A DNA stretch of 64,000 nucleotides from Candidatus Eiseniibacteriota bacterium (GTDB lineage Bacteria > Orphanbacterota > Orphanbacteria > Orphanbacterales > Orphanbacteraceae), in NCBI GenBank assembly GCA_024276995.1, contig JAJRWB010000080.1:90800-154799 (forward strand), read 5' to 3'. Shown in pieces: positions 36,379 to 46,899 of this stretch. Each line of letters begins with the position of its first letter. The first letter of the stretch is position 1. The position numbers and the translations under genes were made by a program. The notes below the pieces were generated by a model. That model worked only from the letters and a program-made list of their open reading frames with translations. It ran no database searches and was not told where the DNA came from.

Positions 36379-37710
36379 ATGCGAAACACCCTCCCGAATG
36401 GAGTCCGCCCGGTGCACAGGGTCGGACGGCTCTTCCTCCCGGCGGTGCTTTCCCTCCTCGTTCCGGTCGTGAGCCGGGCCGATGCCCCGCCCGCGAACGA
36501 CCTGTCGTGGTGGCTCCGGCTTCGCTCGACGGGATACGCCTTCCAGACGGTCGACCCGTCGAATTCCGGGACAGACCGCTTCGGTGCGTACCAGGGCGTG
36601 GAGGGGGGGGTGAGGGGACTCGCCCGGGGGCGGGTCACCCTTCGCGTCTCCGGCAGGCTCGCCGATGATTTTCGTCTTTCGGAAAGAATCACCGATCGCG
36701 CCCGGCTCTACTCGGCCTACATCGATGCCGCCCTCCCCGGGCATACCCGCGCGCGGCTCGGGAGGCAGTTCGTGCAGCAGGAGGCGACCGGACTCACCCT
36801 GGACGGCCTCTTCCTCGGTGTCCGCAAGGGCCGCCGATGGGAAGGTTCGATCTGGGGAGGTGTGCGCGCCCCGCTCATTACGGAATACCGCGACAGGACG
36901 GGCGATTTCGGTGAAGATCCCGCCGTCGGGATCCGACTCGTCGCGCGGGGTGGGCGTGGGGCGAGAATCGCCCTCGGTTACGCCTACCGGGAGCGCGACG
37001 GCATCGTGTCGTCGAGGCCTATCGGGGCGGGTGTCTGGTGGACCCCCTTGAAAAGCGTACGGGCGACGGGGCGCGCCGCCTACGATCTCGCCCGTGAAGT
37101 GTGGGATCGCGCCGAGTTCCGCGTCCGCTGGAAGCCGGTGCGCACCGGCATCGCACTGGCGGCGCAATACGTCGACCGGAGCAATCGCGCCGACGCCGCC
37201 TCCTGGTTCTCTCGCTTCACCGGCGTGGAGCGCTCGCGCCTCGGTAGGGTGACGGCGCGCTACGACCGGAAGGACCGGTTCGGGGGCGAGATCGAGTACT
37301 CCGGCGCCTTCGTCGGTGAACGGACCTCCACGCGGCTCGGCGGGGCGCTCATCGTGCCGGGCGGCAGGGTCGGCTATTCCGCCAGGCTCGGCGACGCCGG
37401 CGAAGAAAGCTCGGTGTACGGCGATTTCTCGATCGATCCGCTCCGGTGGCTTCGCCTGGCCGGTGGGGCGAGGATCAGCACGTATGCCCTCTTCGAAGAC
37501 GCGCCGTCCGACGAGGAGCGGGACCTGACCACCGCGTGGGCACGGGTACGACTCGTCCCCGCGCGGGGAAGCGCTCTCACCGTGGAGGCGCAGAGAGTGG
37601 AAAACCCGGCCTACTCGGAGGACTACCGGTTCCTCGTCGGTCTCGACTTGACCGCCGGGGGCGGCGATCTTCCCTCGGGTTGGAACCGGAGGGGAGGTGT
37701 GGCCCGATGA
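36379..37710 (+). CDS. Predicted outer-membrane beta-barrel, porin-cytochrome conduit type
   Basis: A 443-residue protein starting at ATG 36379 with GGGAG upstream (ATG 36358 is less supported). The signal peptide contains LFLPAVLSLLVPVVSRADA. The rest is a series of short alternating amphipathic strands rich in Arg, Gly and Tyr (RVTLRVSGRLADDF, ARIALGYAYRERDG, GIALAAQYVDRS), with no soluble domain. This is the pattern of an outer-membrane barrel. It overlaps the 12-heme cytochrome gene by 4 nt. By analogy with MtrB/OmbB-type conduits it would sheath a cytochrome across the outer membrane. Similarity to those families cannot be shown from sequence reading alone. Confidence 0.7.
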   Translation: MRNTLPNGVRPVHRVGRLFLPAVLSLLVPVVSRADAPPANDLSWWLRLRSTGYAFQTVDPSNSGTDRFGAYQGVEGGVRGLARGRVTLRVSGRLADDFRLSERITDRARLYSAYIDAALPGHTRARLGRQFVQQEATGLTLDGLFLGVRKGRRWEGSIWGGVRAPLITEYRDRTGDFGEDPAVGIRLVARGGRGARIALGYAYRERDGIVSSRPIGAGVWWTPLKSVRATGRAAYDLAREVWDRAEFRVRWKPVRTGIALAAQYVDRSNRADAASWFSRFTGVERSRLGRVTARYDRKDRFGGEIEYSGAFVGERTSTRLGGALIVPGGRVGYSARLGDAGEESSVYGDFSIDPLRWLRLAGGARISTYALFEDAPSDEERDLTTAWARVRLVPARGSALTVEAQRVENPAYSEDYRFLVGLDLTAGGGDLPSGWNRRGGVAR

Positions 37711-38591
37711 ACGGGAAACTTCCCGCCCTCCCGATCGTACCGTTCCTCCTCATTGCAGGGATGACGTTTGCCGACACGGACGGCGCCGGCCCTCTTCCCC
37801 CGGTTCACGGTATCCATTTCGAAATGGAAGTGTCGTGCGAGACATGCCACGAAGGGGCGCTCACCTCTCTTTCAGGTGTCGATCGACTTCTTCCCCGAAA
37901 GGATGTCTGCGCCGACTGTCACGACGTGGACGATACCGGCGAATGCTCGATGTGCCATTCGGGTGTCGCACCGGCCCGGCCGCTCGAGGGGAAGAGCGCC
38001 AGCGCGGTGAACTTCCCCCACGCCGTGCACGTCGCCCGGGAAATGACGTGTGCCGGATGTCACGGCGGCACCGACGGTGCGGAGCCGTCGATCCCGTCGA
38101 TGGCCGCGTGCCGTTCGTGTCATGCCACCGTTTCGGGATTGGAAGGGTGCTCGTCGTGCCACGGGGAAGGGGAACGACTCGTCCCCGGCACCCACGACGC
38201 CGGCTGGCTCTGGTACCACGGCGCGGAATCGCGTTTCGACCAGAGCAGCTGTGACAACTGCCACACTCAGTCCGATTGCCAGAACTGTCACGCCGGCGAC
38301 AACGTGAGACCCCGCAGCCACAGGCTGAACTACGAATGGGATCACGCCCTCGACGCCAGGGGAAACGAGTTCGAGTGCTCGTCGTGTCATGGGGAGCCTT
38401 CGTTTTGCCGCTCGTGCCACCTGGAGAACAACGTGCTGCCGTCGGACCACTCCCGCGGCGATTGGCTCGTGCCGGGTGACGGCGGTCGACACGCCGAAGA
38501 GGGGCGTTTCGATCTCGAAAGCTGCATCGCCTGTCACGATACCGATGGGTCGATCCCGGTCTGCGCCCGGTGTCACGGGGAAGGGGAATGA
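37707..38591 (+). CDS. Dodecaheme periplasmic cytochrome c
   Basis: A 294-residue exported protein starting at ATG 37707, overlapping the barrel stop. The signal peptide is ALPIVPFLLIAGMTFAD, without a lipobox. It carries twelve CXXCH motifs: CETCH, CADCH, CSMCH, CAGCH, CRSCH, CSSCH, CDNCH, CQNCH, CSSCH, CRSCH, CIACH and CARCH, or about one heme per 24 residues. That density is like MtrA/OmaB cytochromes that sit inside the barrel. Distal His ligands occur in PVHGIHFEM and NFPHAVHVAREM. Translational coupling to the barrel supports a complex. Confidence 0.85.
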   Translation: MNGKLPALPIVPFLLIAGMTFADTDGAGPLPPVHGIHFEMEVSCETCHEGALTSLSGVDRLLPRKDVCADCHDVDDTGECSMCHSGVAPARPLEGKSASAVNFPHAVHVAREMTCAGCHGGTDGAEPSIPSMAACRSCHATVSGLEGCSSCHGEGERLVPGTHDAGWLWYHGAESRFDQSSCDNCHTQSDCQNCHAGDNVRPRSHRLNYEWDHALDARGNEFECSSCHGEPSFCRSCHLENNVLPSDHSRGDWLVPGDGGRHAEEGRFDLESCIACHDTDGSIPVCARCHGEGE

Positions 38592-39193
38592 TGAGGAAGC
38601 GAACCGTATCCGTCTCTCGGTCGTTTACGCCGATCTCCGGGGGATCCTGGGCGGGCGCGGCAATCTTTCTTCTCCTCGCGCTCGCCGGTTGCTCCGAGAG
38701 GAATCTCCCCACCGAAGTGGAGAGTCACGGCAGTGACTGGAACAAGATCTCCTCGTCCGATTTTCACGGGAACCGGGTCGTTCTCTTCGGGCCGGATGGG
38801 TGCGAGGCGTGTCACGGTGGCGACTGGCGCGGGCGTGGCGAGGCACCGAGCTGTTACGAGTGCCACGAAGGACCGGGCGGACATCCGAGCCGGTGGATGG
38901 ACGAATCGTCCACCAGGTTCCACGGCAAGGCGGTCGAACAGAGCGGTCCGTCGCCCTGCGCCGCATGTCATGGCGACGACTTCAGGGGCGGTTGGAGCGG
39001 CGTGTCTTGCGATACGTGTCACGGCTCCGGTCCGAGCGGTCATCCCGACGGCTGGGTCGACGTGAATTCTCCGGCGTTTCACGGCATCGAGGTCGAAGGC
39101 GGCGGGATCGACGACTGTACGAGATGCCACGGATCGACCCTCGCCGGCGGAACGAGCGGCGTCGGTTGCGGAGATTGCCACCCGGGGTTCTGA
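38588..39193 (+). CDS. Hexaheme cytochrome c lipoprotein with threefold repeat
   Basis: A 201-residue lipoprotein (LLLALAGCSERN) whose ATG overlaps the 12-heme stop; a second ATG follows at 38591. It has three copies of a roughly 50-residue unit with the pattern FHG...C..CHG......C..CH, the first two closing with GP.GHP..W. That gives six hemes: CEACH, CYECH, CAACH, CDTCH, CTRCH and CGDCH. It probably faces the periplasm or the cell surface as a partner of the barrel complex. It is the last gene of the first cytochrome operon. Confidence 0.85.
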   Translation: MMRKRTVSVSRSFTPISGGSWAGAAIFLLLALAGCSERNLPTEVESHGSDWNKISSSDFHGNRVVLFGPDGCEACHGGDWRGRGEAPSCYECHEGPGGHPSRWMDESSTRFHGKAVEQSGPSPCAACHGDDFRGGWSGVSCDTCHGSGPSGHPDGWVDVNSPAFHGIEVEGGGIDDCTRCHGSTLAGGTSGVGCGDCHPGF

Positions 39194-39229
39194 AGGCCGG
39201 CACAGGGTGGAGCTGCAGGGGGGCGCCCT

Positions 39230-40784
<1,555 letters not shown>

Positions 40785-40792
<8 letters not shown>

Positions 40793-42122
40793 GCCGAAGG
40801 GTGCGACGATTCTCGTGGCCGACGACGAGCAGGTGATCCGGGAGTCGCTTTGCGCGTTCCTATCGAGAGAAGGGTACGCCTGCCGCACGGCCGCAACGGG
40901 CGACGAGGCGATCGCCCTATTCGACGAAGATCCGTTCGACATCGTGATCACCGATATCCGCATGCCGGGCGCCACCGGGATCGAGGTGATGCGTCACGTG
41001 AGAGAGAAGGCGGCGGATACGATCGTGCTGCTCATCACCGCGCACGCGTCGCTCGAGACGGCGATCGAGGCGGTGCGCGAGGGAGCGAGCGACTACCTCT
41101 CGAAGCCGATCCGTTTCGAAAGCGTCGTCATCCGTGTGAGGAGCCTTCTCAAGTTGAGGGATCTGGAATGGGAGAACCGGGTTCTCCGTCTCGAGAGCCG
41201 CCGCGTAAGGCGTCCTCCGGAGATTCTCGGGGAGAGCGGCGCCATCGAGGAAGTTCGCGTGGCGGCGGGGCGGTTTGGTGGGGCGGCGGGAAACGTGCTG
41301 ATCGAGGGGGAGAGCGGAAGTGGCAAGGAACTGGTCGCCCGAGCGATCCACCGCGCGTCGGCGCACCGCTCGGGGGCCTTCCTGCCGGTGAATTGCGGTT
41401 CGATCCCCGACACCCTTCTCGAGTCGGAACTGTTCGGCCATACGAAAGGGGCGTTCACCGACGCGTCCGCCGACAAGCCGGGTCTCTTCCATGAGGCGAG
41501 GGGGGGGACGCTCTTTCTCGATGAAGTGGCGGAGCTTCCCTTGGCGGTGCAGTCGAAACTCTTACGGGCGATCGAGACGAAGGCGGTGCGCCCCCTCGGG
41601 GCGACCCGCGAAATGCCGGTTGACGCGCGCATCGTGGCGGCCACGAACCGCAATCTGAAAAGCGAGGTGGACGAGGGACGGTTCCGGGAGGACCTCTATT
41701 TCCGTTTGAATGTTCTTCATATCTTCGTTCCTCCCTTGCGGGAGAGGGTGGCGGACATCCCGGTGCTCGTGAATCACTTCATCGAGCTGTTCGGGAAGGA
41801 GATCCGCTCCGCCGCCACCGGTATTTCGCCCGCGGCGATGCGCCTCCTGCAGTCGTATGAATGGCGCGGCAACGTGAGGGAGTTGCAGAACGTTCTCCAG
41901 AGGGCGCTGATCACCTCGACGCGGCCGGTGATCGATTCGGCGCTGATCGGCTCGCTCCTCGGCGGCGCCGACGCCCCCCCCAGAGACCTGAGAAAGGCGA
42001 TCCGGCAGTACGAATCGGCTCACATCCGCCGCGTACTCGAGGAGATGGGCGGCGACAAGCCTTCCGCCGCCGAGGCTCTCGGCATCAGCCTCGCTTCGCT
42101 CTACGCGAAGCTGAAGGAGTGA
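40785..42122 (+). CDS. NtrC-family sigma-54 activator / response regulator
   Basis: A 445-residue protein. The receiver domain has Asp57 in VITDIRMPG and Lys107 in YLSKPIR. The AAA+ domain has Walker A GESGSGKE (175-182), GAFTDA at 222-227 in place of the usual GAFTGA sigma-54 loop, Walker B GTLFLDEVAEL and RFREDLYFRLNV. The C-terminal Fis-type helix-turn-helix is KPSAAEALGISLASLYAKLK. It should activate sigma-54 promoters when phosphorylated by the heme-bearing kinase. Two TTCCA-N6-TGGAA dyads lie 28 and 60 nt past its stop and are the best candidate binding sites. Confidence 0.9.
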
Positions 42123-42149
42123 CCCGGCGAGCGGCGAGGCCGCCCATTG

Positions 42150-42197
42150 TTCCAAGGCGCTGGAATCGTGGAAGCCCCTTTTTCCAGAACTTTGGAA
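42150..42197. promoter_or_regulatory. Paired enhancer-like dyads, TTCCA-N6-TGGAA twice
   Basis: Perfect dyads at 42150-42165 and 42182-42197 share arms TTCCA and TGGAA with 6-nt centres AGGCGC and GAACTT. Their centres are 32 bp apart, close to three helical turns, so two dimers would bind the same DNA face. They lie about 85-115 bp before the candidate sigma-54 promoter, the usual position of upstream activator sites. Confidence 0.65.
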
Positions 42198-42267
42198 TTC
42201 GAACGATCCGGAATGTCATAACTCGACGTATTTCAATCTAATACGATTTCCGGGATTCTTCTGTTTC

Positions 42268-42283
42268 CGGTCCGGATCCTGCT
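42268..42283 (+). promoter_or_regulatory. Candidate sigma-54 promoter
   Basis: CGGTCCG, four bases, then CTGCT. The invariant GG (42269-42270) and GC (42281-42282) are exactly 10 nt apart, and most other -24/-12 positions agree. Start of transcription would be near 42294, inside a TGCAC/GTGCA hairpin at 42286-42299, about 67 nt before the receiver-protein gene. Confidence 0.5.
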
Positions 42284-42360
42284 ATTGCACTCCCGTGCAG
42301 TTGTGTGGAGACGCAAGTATTGGAGTGGGTAACAGATTTACCTGAGGTAGAGACGGGAAA

Positions 42361-42753
42361 GTGCCGAAGATGATCTTAGTAGAGTCGGATAGCGGAGTAT
42401 CGGATTGTGTAATCCGGTACTTTCACGACCGATTCGAAGTGGTCCGCAGCAAGTCGCTCGTCGACGCACTCTCTCTCATCGAGCGGGAGGGCGCCGACGT
42501 TCTCCTCGCCGATCTTTCCGCCGAACCGGAAAGAGACGCGGAGCGGATCGGAAAAGTGAGAGAGGATCATCCCCGGCTGAAAGTGGTTCTCACCTACCTG
42601 GCCACCCCGGAGGGGAAGGTTTGGGATGGGGATTCTACGGCGTTCGCCGACTTGGTCGTGCGGAAACCGTACAGGGTTTCGGATCTGGGCCGAATGATAG
42701 CTGCCCTCGACGCCGGGTCGTCCGGTCGAGGGGGCGAAACAGACGGAGGTTGA
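42361..42753 (+). CDS. Stand-alone receiver-domain protein
   Basis: A 130-residue protein starting at GTG 42361 (ATG 42370 possible). It reads as a CheY-like receiver: acidic ILVESDSG near the N-terminus, the phospho-Asp region VLLADLSAEP and Lys-Pro in VVRKPYR. There is no output domain. It is the first gene behind the candidate sigma-54 promoter and 3 nt before the 8-heme gene. It may modulate the heme-sensing system by competing for phosphate or binding a partner. Confidence 0.75.
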   Translation: MPKMILVESDSGVSDCVIRYFHDRFEVVRSKSLVDALSLIEREGADVLLADLSAEPERDAERIGKVREDHPRLKVVLTYLATPEGKVWDGDSTAFADLVVRKPYRVSDLGRMIAALDAGSSGRGGETDGG

Positions 42754-42756
42754 GTC

Positions 42757-43926
42757 ATGAAGAAATGGTTGGCATTCCTGGCTGCGGTCCTTCTTGTGGG
42801 ATTCGTGTCGGGATGCGGCGACGACGGGGACAACCCGGCGGACACGGATCAGACTCCCGATCCAGCATATGTCGGGTCCGCGGTCTGCATCGACTGCCAC
42901 AAGGATCTCGATCCGGATCTTGTGGAAGCGTATCTGGAATCGGGGCACCCGTACAAGCTGAACAAGGTGGTCGACGGCCAGCAGCCCGACTATCCGTTCA
43001 CTCCTGATTTCAACCCGCCCGCCGGCTTCAGCTGGGAGGACGTGACATACGTTATCGGCGGCTATCACTGGAAAGCGCGCTGGCTCGACTCGTAAGGCTA
43101 CATTATCACCGGCACGGACGTGCAGTGGAACTTCCTCGTTCCCGATGGGGGAGGTTGGGTCGACTACCACGCTTCCGACTCGCTCGGCACCAAGCCGTAC
43201 GACTGCGGCAAGTGCCATACCACCGGCTGGCAGACACTCGACGAAAACGGCGGCGTACACCAGGATTCTCTTCCCGGCATGGCGGGCACCTTCTCCGAGC
43301 CCGGGATCACGTGCGAGGAGTGCCACGGCATGGGAGCGGTTCACGCATACACCCAGAAAGCCGCGGACATCCAGATCGATGATTCCGCCGAATTGTGCGG
43401 CCGGTGCCATACCCGCGATTCCCAGCGGCGGATTGAGGCGAGCGGCGGATACGTCCGTCACCACGAGCAGTATGACGAGTACCTGACGACGAAGCACAGG
43501 GAGGAAGGGCACACGTGTCTCACGTGCCACAGCCCCCACGCCAGCTCGACGAATGACGATATCGCCAAGGGAGATGGCGTGACCAAGACGTGTGAAAGCT
43601 GTCATTCGGAAGAGGCCGCGACGATCAAGCACAATGCCGTCCCGGAATGTGTCGATTGTCACATGGCGAACACGACGAAATCGGGCGCGGCGTACACCGA
43701 GTACAAGGGTGACATCTCGGGCCACATGTGGAAGATCAACACGGACCCGGTCACGAAGGACAGCATGTGGTACGAGGAGGACGGCAAGACCTTCGCGAAA
43801 GGTTTCATCACCCTCGATTTCGCGTGTTACGGCTGTCACAGCGACGAGAACAGCGTGGGCGGCACCCTCGGGCACTCGATGGATATCGATTCGCTCTCTT
43901 CCTATGCGAAGGGAATGCATGACTGA
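42757..43926 (+). pseudogene. Octaheme cytochrome c lipoprotein interrupted by in-frame TAA
   Basis: It starts at ATG 42757 with ACGGAGGT upstream. The lipoprotein signal ends VGFVSGCGDD. TAA at 43093-43095 follows WKARWLDS, and the same frame continues directly with GYIITGTDVQWN, so a single codon is affected. The site is a variable polar position of a common multiheme block (YVIGGY, WKAR, then GYIITG). One heme site (CIDCH) lies before the stop and seven after: CGKCH, CEECH, CGRCH, CLTCH, CESCH, CVDCH and CYGCH. The full protein would be 389 residues, a surface-anchored octaheme cytochrome. As written, only a 112-residue fragment with one heme is made. All hemes and frame are otherwise preserved, so the stop is recent, erroneous or read through. 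Confidence 0.8.
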
Positions 43927-43942
43927 TTCGGACCGATCCGGC

Positions 43943-43967
43943 CCGGGCGGCGCGATCCGCCGCCCGG
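43943..43967 (+). terminator. Terminator-like hairpin after the octaheme gene
   Basis: CCGGGCGGC and GCCGCCCGG form a 9-bp stem with a 7-nt loop 17 nt past the stop. GGTTTCTC follows a few bases later, a weak T-rich tail. Confidence 0.5.
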
Positions 43968-43984
43968 CCGGTTTCTCACCTTCA

Positions 43985-44027
43985 GGAAAGCGCCGGGGAC
44001 CCGCTACGGGCGTCTCCGGCGCTTTCC
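43985..44027. terminator. Long perfect hairpin before the TetR gene
   Basis: A 12-bp perfect stem (GGAAAGCGCCGG with CCGGCGCTTTCC) encloses a 19-nt loop that can itself pair CCG with CGG. With the preceding hairpin it forms a tandem structure that probably insulates the TetR gene. No T-tract follows on the plus strand. Confidence 0.45.
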
Positions 44028-44060
44028 CCGAGTTACTCGACGGAAAGGATCGCCGGCGCC

Positions 44061-44108
44061 TTGACAGCGACACGGGAATCGCGAGATTGTAGTTAGTAAT
44101 TGCTTACT
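44061..44108 (+). promoter_or_regulatory. TetR gene promoter region with AGTAA-TTGC-TTACT operator-like dyad
   Basis: A perfect TTGACA -35 box is at 44061-44066. No strong -10 stands out. Downstream, AGTAA (44095-44099) and TTACT (44104-44108) form a perfect dyad around TTGC, ending 22 nt before the ATG. Such short dyads are typical TetR operators, so autorepression is likely. Confidence 0.5.
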
Positions 44109-44130
44109 CATTCGCGAGGCGGGGGCGATC

Positions 44131-44796
44131 ATGAAGGGGACGAAAATAGAGGTGGGCAGGATGGGCGGACCGGGAAGAGCCGGCAGACTCACCGGTAGTG
44201 AGCGCCGGCGCCAAATCGTGCGGGTCGCGGCTTCTCTCTTCGCCGAGAAGGGGTTTGTCGCCACCACCACGAGAGAGCTCGCCGCCGCGTGCGGTGTGAG
44301 TGAGGCGGTGATCTACAAGCATTTCAGCGGCAAGGAGGAGCTTTTCGAAACTGTTCTCCGGCAGAAGATGGCGGAGGTGGATGTCTCGCCGTATCTCGAG
44401 TCCCTCCCTTCCGACATCTCCCTTCTCGACGCGTTCCGGGCGGTGGCGGGCCGGATCCTTGATATCGGACTCGGCGACCCGTTGATCCAAAAACTCCTCC
44501 TCGCGGCGACGATCGCCGGCAGCCCGGAGGCGCAGAAGCTCTATCTCAGCTGGCGGCAGCCGTTTACCGATTTTCTCGAAAAACGGATTCGACGGGGGAT
44601 CGATCAGGGCGAGGTGCGGCCCGTCGACCCGGTGCTCACGGCCAGGGCGTTCATCGGCCTGGTGAACGACTGCGTTCTGAACTGCAATCTTTACGAGCGT
44701 TTCGGTTTCGGCGACTTCAACAAGGAGAACTCGATTTCGAATAATGTGCCGATTTTCGTGCGCGGCATCGCGGTGGATGGGAAGATCGGTTCGTGA
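44131..44796 (+). CDS. TetR-family transcriptional regulator
   Basis: A 221-residue regulator. The N-terminal HTH is classical: SERRRQIVRVAASLFAEKGF followed by TTTRELAAACGVSEAVIYKHFSGKEELF. The C-terminal ligand domain (SLLDAFRAVAGRIL, LLLAATIAGSPEA) resembles AcrR/FadR-type regulators but the ligand is unknown. It lies alone between two cytochrome modules and may control the downstream one, although the dyad near its own gene was not found before the gene at 44978. Confidence 0.9.
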   Translation: MKGTKIEVGRMGGPGRAGRLTGSERRRQIVRVAASLFAEKGFVATTTRELAAACGVSEAVIYKHFSGKEELFETVLRQKMAEVDVSPYLESLPSDISLLDAFRAVAGRILDIGLGDPLIQKLLLAATIAGSPEAQKLYLSWRQPFTDFLEKRIRRGIDQGEVRPVDPVLTARAFIGLVNDCVLNCNLYERFGFGDFNKENSISNNVPIFVRGIAVDGKIGS

Positions 44797-44977
44797 TCAA
44801 GGAGGAGGGGTTCACCCGGAGGATGTGAGATTTCTTCTCCGGCGGCCTGTTTCCCCTTGCCTTGAATAGTTGCCGCCGTTATTTTGTTGTAGTATTCGTG
44901 CAGGTTAATGAGTTTGGCTGCGCGGTTAAGAATATCTAATATATCGGACCTCCCGGCGGGTCGGATGAGAGTGGCGA

Positions 44978-46897
44978 ATGTCCCGCTTGTCTTCTATTGC
45001 TTTAGCCGGTCTTCTCTTATCGGTCGTTTCCCTTTTCGCCTTGCCCGCCAAGGGGCTGGCGGAGACGATCTCGTCGGCGGAATGCCTCGAATGCCACGGC
45101 GTTTCCGGCGATGAGGATATCCCCTTTGTCGCCGACTCGATGCTCACGTCGTCGGTGCACGCCGATCTCGAGTGCGTCGAATGCCACGCCGGCATCGAGG
45201 AACTTCCTCACGAGGAGGTTTCGCCGGTGGAATGCGGCGACTGTCACGAAGATGAAAAACTGGAATACACGCGTCACGGCAGGGGGACCGTGGGGAAGAC
45301 GGAGGATCTTCCGAAGTGTACCGATTGTCACGGCACCCACCATATCCTCCATTCAACGGACAAGGAGTCGCCGACCCATTCGATCAACCTCCCGGAAACG
45401 TGCGGGAAGTGCCACGCCGACCTCGATCTCGCGAAGAAGCACGATATCCGTGTGAAGCGGCCGGTCGAAACGTACGAGGCGAGCGTCCACGGGAAGACGA
45501 CCCACATGGGAATCCACGTTGCGGCGACGTGCACCGACTGCCACTCCCGCACCGGTTCGGGCCACGATATCTGGCCCCAGGGCGACACCGAGTCGAGCGT
45601 GAATCATTTCCGCATTCCCTTCACGTGCGGCAAGTGTCACGGCAGCATCGAACAGGACTACTGGGAGGGGGTTCACGGTCAGCTCGTGCTGCGCGGCGAC
45701 ACCGACGCGCCGGTGTGTACCCACTGCCACGGAGAGCACGGCATCCTCCGCGCGGACGATCCACGAGCGGGCGTGAGTCCGGCGCGCATCGCCGAGGCGA
45801 CGTGCGTCCCGTGCCACGAGTCGGCGTTCCTCAACGAGAAGTACGGCATTCCCGCCGGGACACTCGTGTCGTTCGTCGATTCGTATCACGGCCTGAAAAG
45901 TCGCGCGGGAGACAAGGAGGTGGCGAACTGTGCGAGCTGCCACGGCTCGCACAGGATCCTGCCGAGCAGCGATCCCGAGTCGTCGGTCAATCCGGCGAAC
46001 CTCGAGAAGACGTGCGGCCATTGCCATCCCGGGGTGACCGAGTCGCTCGCGTCGACGAAGATCCATGGGGGAGGGGTGGGGCGGAACACGGGATGGACCC
46101 GCGTGGTGTCGCGCATTTACATCGTGGCGATCTGGCTGATTATCGGCGGAATGGTGCTCTACGTGGCGATCGATTTTCAAAAGCACGTCCGGTTGAGGAT
46201 GAACCTCCCGCAGGTGAAAAGGATGACACCCGGCGCCGTGGCGCAGCATTGGATCCTTCTCATCTCCTTTACCGTGCTCGCCTTTTCCGGTTTCGCCTTG
46301 CGGTATCCGGAATTCGGTCCGTTCAGTACGCTCTTCGGCTGGGACGGCGGCTCGCATTTCAGGGGAACCCTCCACAGGAGCGCCGCCGTCTTCTTCCTCT
46401 TCAGCTGTGCGTGGCACCTCCTTTACCTGGTGACCCGTTCGGGAAGCCGGTTCCTCAAGGATATCGCTCCAGGCCTGCGGGATTTCCGTGAATTCGGCGA
46501 AATGATGGCGTTCAACCTCGGGAGAAGGAAGGAACGGGCCCGGTTCGGCCGCTTCAGCTACGTGGAGAAGGCGGAATACTGGGCTCTCGTCTGGGGGGCG
46601 GTGATCATGGCTATCACCGGCATCCTCCTCTGGTTCGATTACCTGTTCATCCGGTTCCTTCCGAAGGGATTTCTCGATGTGATGCTCGTGGTGCATCATT
46701 ACGAGGCGTGGCTCGCCACGCTCGCCATCCTCGTATGGCATATGTACTCGGTGATCTTCAACCCGGCGGTGTTCCCGGGCAACCCCTCGTGGCTCACGGG
46801 GCGGATGCCGGTGGAGATGTATGCTCACGAACACCCCGGCGACGCCGCGACGCTCGACGAAAAGAGGGGCGATGGGCAAGAGGGCGGAACGATCTGA
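44978..46897 (+). CDS. CbcL-like fusion: 11-heme cytochrome c plus diheme cytochrome b membrane domain
   Basis: A 639-residue protein with a signal peptide (SIALAGLLLSVVSLFALPAKGLA). The periplasmic part (about 30-370) has eleven CXXCH sites: CLECH, CVECH, CGDCH, CTDCH, CGKCH, CTDCH, CGKCH, CTHCH, CVPCH, CASCH and CGHCH. The second part (about 380-600) has membrane helices with heme b-type histidines in AQHWILLISF, LHRSAAVFFLFSCAWHLLY and VVHHYEAWLATLAILVWHMY, as in HydC/FdnI cytochrome b subunits. The same architecture is known in Geobacter CbcL, an inner-membrane quinol oxidase for extracellular respiration. A weak TTGCCT-N17-TATTTT promoter lies about 80 nt upstream. It leads a four-gene respiratory operon. 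Confidence 0.9.
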   Translation: MSRLSSIALAGLLLSVVSLFALPAKGLAETISSAECLECHGVSGDEDIPFVADSMLTSSVHADLECVECHAGIEELPHEEVSPVECGDCHEDEKLEYTRHGRGTVGKTEDLPKCTDCHGTHHILHSTDKESPTHSINLPETCGKCHADLDLAKKHDIRVKRPVETYEASVHGKTTHMGIHVAATCTDCHSRTGSGHDIWPQGDTESSVNHFRIPFTCGKCHGSIEQDYWEGVHGQLVLRGDTDAPVCTHCHGEHGILRADDPRAGVSPARIAEATCVPCHESAFLNEKYGIPAGTLVSFVDSYHGLKSRAGDKEVANCASCHGSHRILPSSDPESSVNPANLEKTCGHCHPGVTESLASTKIHGGGVGRNTGWTRVVSRIYIVAIWLIIGGMVLYVAIDFQKHVRLRMNLPQVKRMTPGAVAQHWILLISFTVLAFSGFALRYPEFGPFSTLFGWDGGSHFRGTLHRSAAVFFLFSCAWHLLYLVTRSGSRFLKDIAPGLRDFREFGEMMAFNLGRRKERARFGRFSYVEKAEYWALVWGAVIMAITGILLWFDYLFIRFLPKGFLDVMLVVHHYEAWLATLAILVWHMYSVIFNPAVFPGNPSWLTGRMPVEMYAHEHPGDAATLDEKRGDGQEGGTI

Positions 46898-46899
46898 CC

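Noticed and set aside
42290..42361. A GEMM-type cyclic-di-GMP riboswitch before the receiver/octaheme genes
   Set aside because: GACGCAAG is present, but the tetraloop, receptor helix and the conserved spacing of GEMM RNAs are not.
44796..44978. A sigma-54 promoter or TTCCA dyad before the CbcL-like gene
   Set aside because: No GG-N10-GC pair and no TTCCA-N6-TGGAA dyad found; only a weak sigma-70-type match.
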